Positions 12,536 through 21,635 of a stretch of DNA of 64,000 nt are shown piece by piece. The stretch is from Sanderia malayensis. Taxonomy: Eukaryota; Cnidaria; Scyphozoa; Semaeostomeae; Pelagiidae. Position 1 is the first letter of the stretch, and the number at the start of each line of letters is the position of its first letter. A program made the translations under genes and the position numbers. The notes beneath the pieces are model-generated. The model had not been told where the DNA came from, did no database searches, and saw only the letters and a program-made list of their open reading frames with translations. Location of the stretch: the NCBI GenBank assembly GCA_013076295.1, contig RQOL01000699.1, positions 806,001-870,000 on the forward strand, written 5' to 3'.

Positions 12536-12640
12536 TAACAATCACAAATAACATCACTTCGAATCCACGGCCAAATAGTAGTTTCCTTAGGCCCAATCCA
12601 CGGCTGAATCCCCGGCCAAAAAGTAGTTCATAATGCAACT

Positions 12641-13019
12641 TGATGGCCTCATTCCTTCCCACGAAGTATTGTTGATCATTCGAGGTATAGTTTATTAATA
12701 TCAAGTCAACACTTTGGTAGTGAAATGAATACATACGCAGTTCTCATACAATCCCTTTTTCCGTTTGTGTACTTTAACATTTTAATCTTGCACCGCAGCT
12801 CCCCTGTTGCTCGGCGCCATTAAACTTTCACTTTTGTACTTCGCAAGTTTGAAATTTCGCTTTGTAAAGCCCTACTACGCATGCTCCAATGATTCAAAAA
12901 CGACGTCATGCCAAATTCCAAAGACTTACTACGGTTCATATCCCCAACAAAGAAGAGTTTCGTCTTGCGAGACTTCTGGAGAGAGACGAATTTAGTGTTG
13001 GCGTAGCTTTTTGTTTCGG
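12641..13019. other. Intergenic spacer
   Basis: I see no gene, repeat boundary or RNA gene here. From about 13020 the sequence enters a locally duplicated segment. Confidence 0.4.
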
Positions 13020-13262
13020 TCCACTTGCTGATGTTTGACGTTCAATTGTTCCCAGACCCTCCTTACTTGCCCTTAACTGTTACACACCCTTATAAGATGT
13101 TGTGGGACAAGGCACCCGTGTGTCTAGTTACATGACAAAACCATTATGGTTTTTGTTACCTGACCAAACCATTGCCACTGTAAAGCAGGCTTTGCAGTGC
13201 GTTTTGGTTGTGGCGGTAGCGTGTTGATTGGCCATGACTTTTGCAGGACGGAGGATCCTTGG
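13020..13262. repeat. Duplicated spacer segment, copy 1
   Basis: A ~240-bp segment running from the tttgacg...caattgttccca block to the gcaggacggaggatcctt block. It recurs at 15369-15610 and 24968-25215. The three are close but not identical. Copies 2 and 3 lie about 330 bp below the 3' ends of P450 copies B and C, so they travel with the P450 duplication unit. Confidence 0.75.
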
Positions 13263-13479
13263 GGGAACTCTGGGGCGTATTCTATAAAGAAACACCTCGT
13301 GACACTTCTCTATTTGTCTGACATTTGAATGGGAAGTCGGCAACTTGGGGGATGTACAACTTCGACAACTGTGAACCAAGCTTTGATTTCACCCCATCTC
13401 ATTTGCTAGATGCACTGTACCCCCCCCCCCCCCCGGGACCTTGGTCAAGGAACGTTCTGTGGCTCTTTTTCGTTTCGGT
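13263..13479. repeat. Second duplicated spacer segment, copy 1
   Basis: A segment including ctataaagaaacacctcgtg and ttgaatgggaagtcggcaac, repeated at about 24755-24965. It lies between two copies of the 240-bp segment (order A-B-A), which indicates a local tandem duplication before the BEL insertion. Confidence 0.65.
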
Positions 13480-13484
13480 CCACT

Positions 13485-13675
13485 TGCAGAGAACGAAGCA
13501 ATAAAGAGACGACAGATCCAAATATATACATAACATAAACGAATAAAGCTTGTAGAATACGTAGAAAACGAACGAATACGTAGAGAATGAACGAATGAAT
13601 GAATGACTAACTAACTAAGTTTAAAGGAGTCTGGTAACGAATATGTCACCTGTGCGTCACTCAAAGTTCCTAACA
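13485..13675 (-). repeat. 3' LTR of the BEL/Pao element
   Basis: A 191-bp LTR bounded by TGCAG and TAACA on the plus strand. It is similar to the 15138-15363 LTR, but lacks that copy's extra AT-repeat and inverted insertion. Confidence 0.8.
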
Positions 13676-13695
13676 TACTGGGGGCCGCGGAAATG

Positions 13696-14630
13696 CTAAT
13701 CTCGGAGTTCATCTATTAGCTGGCCCATGATAGCGTCTCTTGCTTTTAACGCGGCTGTGCGAGCCGTGCGTTGTCGCACTACGTGTTGTTCCTGGTGTAG
13801 TTCATTGGGCGTGTCGTTAGCATTGGTGTGTGCTTCCAATGGATACAGCTTGATAATGGAGCGCGTTGTGCCACCACGTTTGGTTTGAACGACTGCTGCT
13901 CGGCACAGTTTGTCGCTGCCGAGAATGAGGGCGGAAACGATGCCGAGTTCCCAGTGATGCCGAGGTTTGTTGGTGTCGGCGATCAAAACTATGTCACCAA
14001 CTCCAATGGCGTTTTCTGTTGCTTGTTGCTTTCGTTGTTGCAGCGAGCGTACCTCGCGCAGGAAGGATAGATACTCGTGGCAGAAGCGCTTATTGAAGTG
14101 GTCATATAGCTTTGATCGACGAGCTTGGGCCTCTTGAATGGCATCACGATCGGCAAACGTTGAATCTTGAGATTGTGAGATGACGTCATTCGAAGGGTGG
14201 GGTAGAGCTGTGATGTTATATCCAAACAACAACTGGTTGGGTGTAATTGGTTGTAAATCTTGCAAATTGTCGTTGATGTAGGCCAAAGGTCGGTCGTTCA
14301 AAACGGCTTGAATTTCTTTAAAAAGTGTTTGGAGCTTGAATAATGTGACGAAGGAACGGCCAAGGACTTTTTTCAGACACGTTTTGGTAAGACCAATGAG
14401 TCGTTCATACACTCCTCCCCAGTGAGGACTGCGGGTAGGGATGTAGCGGAAGACGATGCGTTGTTGAGCAAAGGTGCGTTGTATGGTTTCGTCGTCGATA
14501 AGGGACAGTAAGGCATGCAGATCTTGCTCAGCACGTTTAAAGGTTTGGGCATTGTCGGATAACACAAGACGAGGCGTTGAGAATACACTGCAAAAACGTT
14601 CACAGAACCCAAACCATTTTGTTATATTGC
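13696..14630 (-). pseudogene. BEL/Pao pol remnant: integrase end plus DUF5641 domain
   Basis: Integrase inserts retroelement cDNA into host DNA. The open frame begins mid-domain (KWFGFCERF then LSDNAQTFKRA) and continues through HWGGVYERLIGLTK, a NDRPLAYI block and the LTPNQLLFG-like motif. It ends with the DUF5641-type tail (VGDIVLIADTNKPRHHWELG and IIKLYPLE) typical of BEL/Pao integrases. It has no start codon and lacks everything upstream, including the integrase zinc finger and part of the core. It is a 5'-deleted fragment, not a working gene. Confidence 0.85.
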
Positions 14631-14899
14631 CGTAGGGAGGATATCACAAAATGGTTTAGATCTGGCAACTTTGACCATGTAAACGTTTGATTATGAGGAG
14701 AGGACTGTCTCTGTTGCGATGACGGGGACGGTGTGGCCGGTTTGTCGAATTTAGAGATAATAAACTCAAGTTTACTGAGCTTACCTTTATTTGCGATGAT
14801 GACGGAATCACCTTCATCGAAGAAATCATCTTGTTCAGTTTCGTCTTCTATTTCTTCTAGAACAATTTCTTTGATTTCTTTTTCTAAATTATGACTGTC

Positions 14900-15076
14900 C
14901 TAAAACGTGTTTATTAACAGTTCGAAGGATGATTTCAGCAAAGAGATTTCTTCGTCTCTCAGGAGTTCTTGCGTGAAAAGAGCCGATGCTTCGTTGAAGA
15001 TTTTTGTGAACGTACGTCGGATTTGTCTTCTCTCTTGTTTGAGTTTCTCAAGAGCGGATTTCGGCTTCGGAAGCAT
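14900..15076 (-). pseudogene. BEL/Pao gag N-terminal remnant
   Basis: A 58-residue frame starts MLPKPKSALEKLKQERRQ just inside the 5' LTR and ends in a stop. It is basic and helical, as expected for the start of a BEL gag-pol polyprotein. The remainder is deleted. The assignment rests on position within the element as much as on sequence. Confidence 0.55.
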
Positions 15077-15137
15077 GCTTTATCAATGACATCGACACAC
15101 TAACAGCAATAACTAGATCCTGGTCACGGCACCAATT

Positions 15138-15363
15138 TGTAGAGAACGAAGCAATAATATATATATATATTTGGATCTGTCGTCTACGAAGCAATAAAAA
15201 GACGACAGATCCAAATATATAAATAACATAAACGAATAAAGCTTGTTAAAACGCAGAAAACGAACGAATACGTAGATAATGAACGAATGAATGAATGACT
15301 AACTAAGTTTAAAGGAGTCTGGTAACGAATATGTCACGTGTACATCACTCAAAGCTCTTAACA
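15138..15363 (-). repeat. 5' LTR of the BEL/Pao element
   Basis: A 226-bp LTR, longer than its partner because of an (AT)n run followed by a short inverted copy of the ggatctgtcgtc segment. It ends cttaaca directly before the CCACT target duplication. Confidence 0.8.
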
Positions 15364-15368
15364 CCACT

Positions 15369-15610
15369 TGCTGGTGTTTGACGCTCAATTGTTCCCAGGC
15401 CCTCCTTACTTGCGTTTAACTTATACACACTCTTGTAAGATGTTGTGGGACAAAGCACCCGTGTGTCTTGTTACATGACAAAACCATTATGGTTTTTGTT
15501 ACCTGACCAAACCATTGCCACTGTAAAGCAGGCTTTACAGTTCGTTTTGGTTGTGGCTGTAGCGTGTTGATTGGCTATGACTTTTGCAGGACGGAGGATC
15601 CTTGGGGGAG
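15369..15610. repeat. Duplicated spacer segment, copy 2
   Basis: The second copy of the 240-bp segment described at 13020. The BEL element entered at the left edge of this copy, where the target duplication lies. Confidence 0.75.
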
Positions 15611-15941
15611 GATGAGGGGGAGCAATGTGCGTGGAGTTTGACATTGAAGTCATTGGAAGACCTAAGGTAGGACTTTATCAAATCCCCAAATCACCAGCAC
15701 CTCCCAAAACTATATTTCCAAGATTGTTAATACAAAACAATAATAATCCTCCTTTATGATCCAAATTAGATTGGTTCAAATTAAACCTTCATAATTTGGC
15801 TTTGCAATCAGAAAACGAAATTGTATAACTAGAACAGTGTGTACCGATTAACAGTGAGTTAATCGTTTGACGATTTTCACTAAAAAGTTAAAAAAAAACA
15901 ATGAAATAGGAATACAGTTGTAAAGAGCTAAAGGTAACGTT
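15611..15941. other. 3' flank of P450 copy B
   Basis: No gene is seen. The stretch is closely repeated at about 25216-25549 below copy C (for example the ccccaaatcaccagcacctc block), so it is part of the P450 duplication unit. It probably includes the 3' UTR. Confidence 0.6.
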
Positions 15942-18900
15942 TTATGCTCTGCTTATCTCGATGACAGGAGCAGGCTCGGGATTCAATGTAATAAGTGCTT
16001 TTCCTCTTACGTGTTCTGGCTGGTTCTTTCCAAGTCGGAATGAGAATGAATTCAAAAGTTGCGCCAGGACGACTTTTATTTCCATCTGCGCAAATCTGTA
16101 GCCAATGCACATGTGCGGACCACGAGAAAAGGGAAGAAAATAATATGGAAACAGTGGATCACCTTCACCTGAAACAGAAACAGATAGGATATGATAAGTT
16201 TAGTGATCAAGACTTGGGCCTTTAAATATTGGTCTTGCAATTATCAGCATTCAGCAATTAATAACAATACGTGCCTAATTATCTAGACCTGTTGGCCAAA
16301 GAAAGTAGCTTAAAGAGCGAAAGGACATTTATACAAAACCGCACTTGTTTCTATCTAGCTATCAAAAGTATGCCAGCATAATTATAATTACTCTCATCTC
16401 TTTCAAACAGTTTGTACAATTGTATCGAAAAAGTGAGACCTGCAGATCACAAAATAACAATATTCGCGATTGATGCTGTCGGTGCCTGATGATTTTAGTC
16501 ACGATGGTACGCTAAAATGGAGCCGATTCTTAGATGACTATAGTACTGGTTGTCGTATTTTTTAGTTGAGTCTACCATTTCGTAAAATTTTCTTAAATAA
16601 TGCAGATCTCTTTAGTCGGGTGTGAGAGGGTGAGGCTATGGCGCAAAAAAGACGCAAATCCAATTTTGAAATCCTCTTGTTGAACAGTTTAACAAACTTA
16701 CCTTTGTTCGAAGCAAATCTGTCCGGATTAAAGTCATCGGGATCTTTCCAGATTTTTTCGTTCCGATTCAGAACTCCAACCATAATACCAAAATTAGTGT
16801 TAGCTGGAATGGTATATGGCCCGAACTTGTCTTCTTTTAATGACTTTCTGGAAGGCATAATCGCTACTGGATACAATCGCATTGATTCCTTAATGCAATC
16901 ATCAAGGAACTTCAATTTGTCCAGATCTTCAAACGATACGTGCGACTTGTCACCGAGAACCTCTTTGATCTCTTTTCGGGCCCGGTCCTGAAAGTGCGGA
17001 TTCTTAGCCAGAAGGAACATTGTCCACGTCAGAGAGAGGCTGGTAGTTTCGTGTCCAGCCAATAGAAATGTGAACATTTGGTGGAATACTCCTTTGTTTG
17101 ATATTTCTTCACCTGCAGCCTCGTATAGGTTGAGAATTTTTTGCAACAAATCTCTTTTCGGTGAGGTCTGATCAGATGAGGTTTTCATTTCGTCTCGCCT
17201 TGTGGCAATGATCTACAAAAAAAACCTCCAACCATCTTTTCACTGAGTAAGAACATAAACAACCAGCCACTGATTACGATGAAATGAAGAAATTAGGCTG
17301 TTCACGAATTTGACTTCAAAAGCTTGCAAAAATGACCTTTAAGATATCAGCTATGACGCTATTTAATTTACTGGCTCTTATTTCCCGGTTTTTCCTGCAT
17401 CTGTGTGAAAAGTAGAGACACAGATTTAGTCTTTTGATACGGTTGCTGGAAGGAAGTAAAATCTTAACTAATGAACTTTCGGACGGGTATAATATACAAT
17501 GTGTCGTTTACAGCTCACAGCCTCTTGTCCGGGCAACAGATACCTGAGCATTGACCTGAGCGTCTACTTGAATACTCCTTTGCTTGAAATTCTTTCCCCA
17601 GCAGCCTTGTTTAGGTTAAGAATGTTTTGCAACTGACCGCTTTCGTCAAAATACGATCAGGGGCGTTTGACTTAGGAAAACTAGACCATGCAAGCTATTC
17701 AGATTTCAGGGACAAGGGAAGTGAGCTCCTAAAGTTCTACGACTTCTAATTGTGAAAGTAGTTCATCAGCTAAGATTTTACTTCTTTCAAGCGACCGTGT
17801 CAAAAGACTAAATCTGTGTCCCTACTTTCCAAACAGATGCAGGAAGCACCTGGAAATAAGAGCCAGTAAAACAAATAGCTTCGTAGCTAATATTTCTGTT
17901 CAAAACAATTGAAGAAACAATAGCCTAGTGTACATGAAAAAGTGAAGAAACGTGAAGGATAAATTATAATGGTTTCCACAATATATTGATGTGACTTACA
18001 TGTTCAATTAAGCCATAGAGAATCGTTTCTGCCTTCTTTACGCGGTCTCTTTCTTTCGATGGGAATAGCTTCAAAAAAGGCAAAAACGTCTCCAACAGTC
18101 TTTGGCGCACGTTGAATTGTCCGGTCAAAATCGTGTTCGTCGCCTTGCTCTCCTCGCTATTCTCTCCCATGATGCAATTGAATGCGTACCCAAAGCCACA
18201 CAGACCAATCACGTCCAATGTGAGATGTATGAATTTCGTCATCATCTCTGATTCCACTGATTTGCCACCACTTTCATTGATCTTTGTGTCCCAAAACTAG
18301 AAGACAAGACAAGACTTTCGTTCCTGTTAACTATTTAACGTAGAAAGTAGCTGTCAAATCTTTAGACCCAAGTCCTTGCTGGGAAGAAAGTGGCGTTTAT
18401 TAAAGGATTTAGAAAGTCTAACAAACCTTTACGAGTTCGTTTCCCTTGTCACTGAAAACTGAAATAAATCCTTTGACGCTTTCCATTGAAAACGCCGGGT
18501 TAAGATGCTTCCTTTGCTGCGCATGCTCCCTGCCACTACTTGTCAGCAATCCATTTCCCATAGCTGGCAGAAAACTTCGCAGCCCATCATTTTTGTAATA
18601 ATTGGAGCTGTTTGTGACAAGAATGCGCTTAGCAAATGCTGGATCAGAAATGTTCACGCGAGTACCAACTGAAATGCAACAATACAGATAGTTGAACGTT
18701 GTTAAGCGTGTCAGCTGAAATGTTAAATACCGTGTTTCCTCTATTAAGCGCCGGGGCGCTTATTAAATATTTTGCAAAATTGGGTAGGCGCTTATTAGAG
18801 GGGGGCGCTTATTTCACAGTCCTAAAATTTTAAAATTAAACAACATCAAAAACAAAAGAATAATCTAACATAGTTCCGATTGTTATTCAATATCGAGCAG

Positions 18901-21602
18901 TCAAGATCAACTTCAACTGCTGATCTTGACTGCATTGCATTTTCCAAACGCTCACGAGCCGATGAAAGTGTTTTTCCAGCCTCTACGTTATTATTTGAAC
19001 CAAACAGTGAAAACTTAAGAACTCTATTAACCACCCTGGGCGGTTGATAGAGAGGGGCGCTTATTTCACACTTTTCGATTTTAGTGTGGGCGCTTATTGG
19101 AGGGATGGGGTTAAAAGAGGGTGGGCGCTAAATAGAGGAAATCAGAAGCGTCGTGGGCGGGGGGCAGGGGGGCAATTGCCCCCACCCAACCGTCGGACTT
19201 TCGGAAAATTTCGGAAATTTGAGATCCGTTCGGTTTTTTGCTGAAAATATGGAATCTTGCAGATTTCTATGTCGCTCAGTCAAAAAATTTATTAATTGTT
19301 AGTCAGTTTTGCGGACCTTTGATCGAAAATTGCATTTGTTTTAACTCAAATTGAAAAGAATCAACTGCAGGGCCTTTTTAACATACAGGATGGTGCCCCC
19401 AGTCAACAAAAGTGGCCCCTCAGTTTAGTTTTATCAACTTAATTTGAATTTGCAATCATGATGATTCAAATGACTCGTTGAGCAAATGACCAAATGACAC
19501 AACCCGCAATTTATGCGTGTTGTGTCCGTTTGGGGCAATTTGAGCCACTGTAATTTTCAGTCGGTCCAAAGAAATGTTCATTAAAAAGTCTGTGTCAAGT
19601 ATGTCAACACCCCCAAACCTTTTGAATGTCCTCCCCTGACGCACATGGTCACTTTAATTCAGGGAGATTTAAAAATATTGCGCATGCGCATCATGGCGTC
19701 ATTGGATTTCACTTAATCCCTCGTCGGAAAATCATTGAATTGTGCCCCCCTATGAGTTCCTACCCACGACGCCCCTGGGAAATACGTTTATGAGAAGTAC
19801 TTTTTTGCCCATAATTGCAAATGACGGAGGCGTGAGAAACGTTTCAATTTCTTATTCTTGTTTGAAATACGGAAGAAGATAACCACTGTGCATGGTAACA
19901 TCAATATCAATGGAGTAGATATGATGACATTTGATTAATGTTCGATAAACAACTATATTAAATCGATATTCCAGCCTAACCTTACTTTTCAGTTGTTTTG
20001 CGAGGTTTTTTATTCTATGCGTGCATTTTTTCAAATATCCAATTAAAACTTTTAAGAAACTTTTACTGGTATGTGCCCAAAAATGCCCTGCAACTAAAAA
20101 ACTTTCACCGGTGAAGCTTTAGCCAGGTTTCTTATAAAGAAACGTGTAGTTCTGATCGCTGGACCCCACAACCCCATGCCCCCAGACCCACGACCCAATG
20201 TACGACCCCTGCCAAAAAACTGCCGAATTTGCATTATATTTCACTGTAACTATTGTATCGAAAAGGCACTGTTGTCGAGTATGAAAGGAAGTTTTCTGAG
20301 CATATGAACAGAGATAAATTCTTTGCGAGTACCGTAAATGACGAAATTAGCACCCGGGGCGCTTATTTAAAAAATAAACTTTTAGAGGGGGCGCTAATTC
20401 AGCGGGGCGGTTAATTTAGCAGGGGCCCTTATTAATCTTTGCTCAAATAATCTAAGGGAGAAAAATATTTCTAACCCTGTCTATGTTGTAATGGCAATCA
20501 CACCGAAATAATGATACTGTAGTGATTACCTAATTTGATATTTTTAGACAATCACGTCATTATTTCATCATCATTTTCTAGAACAATTTTATGCTTACTA
20601 ATCCCAATAATAATTTTCGCTTCGTCATCATGATCACTAGAAACTTATATTAACTTTGTAAATAGAATTTTGATTCAGTTAGTTTTTGATACACAAGATA
20701 TACACAACATATCAACGAGGTTATTTGTCTCCGTGCTTTCTACGTTTTTCAAGCAAAGTCAAGTTCGCAAGTAAAGTTGGGTGAGATCGTTTTAAATTCC
20801 TTTTGTTTATTGTATTGCATTTGTTAGTAACACTGGTTTTCTACCCTGTTGCTAAAATACAATGACATGATCTGAGTAGTTGTGATTGTGGTTCTTACTT
20901 GATAAAGACAAATGAAATGAACTGAAAAAGAAATAATATTCATAAAAACAACAAAGTCACGATAATTCGAGCCCGCGGTCAGTTTGAATAGCGTGACGCT
21001 TCTGGAAGGATCGAATTCCGATTAGTGTGAAATGTCGGGATGTTCTAATCGGTGGACCCCACGACTTGGGGACTCTCCTGACCCACGACTATACGACCTA
21101 TGGAATTACGACCCATGTTTTTAAATTTGCCAAATTTGCATTATTTTCACTGTAAATATTGTAGCGAAGTCAAAGGCACTGTTTTGAAGTATGAAACGCA
21201 GTTTGGTGAGCATAGGAACAGAAATAAATGCTTTTCGAGCAGGCAATTTTGTCGCAAAAAGCACGCTGTCGTTGCAAATCACTGAGGTTTTCATATCGTA
21301 AGCAAGGAAACTGTAGTGGCAGTAATCGAATTCCAGTGGAGCCACGACACTGACATTTGCACCGTAATCAAAATTCCACCCTTTTCAGAAGCGTTGCGCA
21401 ATCTGAAACCACCGGTAGTAAGAGAGAACAATTTTAAAGCATTTCATATAAATGCAGAAAGACTATTCTGCTATTGTAACATCTGTGTTTGTTATCATCC
21501 ATCAAATATGATAACAAAATGTGAATATATCAGAACATAACAACAGCTAAAGCAACGAAACATGGAAACCTTATCAACGTCATCATGCTCATCATAATAA
21601 TC

Positions 21603-21635
<33 letters not shown>

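Larger units (their letters stand above)
8984..12631. mobile_element. Foldback-like transposon with tandem-repeat inverted arms and 9-bp TSD
   Basis: A 3648-bp element starts ATGAACTAC and ends GTAGTTCAT, flanked by identical 9-bp duplications AATGCAACT at 8975-8983 and 12632-12640. Each arm is about 1.3 kb: a unique outer segment, then seven units of a 176-bp tandem repeat. The two arms are reverse complements. The ~1-kb core (about 10321-11330) carries a macrodomain gene fragment. Inverted arms built of tandem repeats plus a 9-bp target duplication fit Foldback / Mutator-like elements as known from Drosophila and plants. No transposase is present, so it is non-autonomous. Confidence 0.85.
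13485..15363 (-). mobile_element. Internally deleted BEL/Pao LTR retrotransposon with 5-bp TSD
   Basis: The element has LTRs at 13485-13675 and 15138-15363. Both begin TG and end CA on the plus strand and share the body from gagaacgaagcaata to the final taaca. Target duplications CCACT lie at 13480-13484 and 15364-15368. Coding is on the minus strand. After the 5' LTR comes a likely primer-binding site (TGGTGCCGTGACC, just below 15138), then a gag start, then directly the end of pol. Protease, RT, RNase H and most of integrase are gone. The right LTR also has an extra inverted AT-rich segment near its start. Confidence 0.9.

Noticed and set aside
15995..16225. Plus-strand frame at the P450 3' end, and its twin at 25603-25833
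   Set aside because: Antisense of the heme-binding exon 5; the minus-strand reading gives the P450 heme loop.
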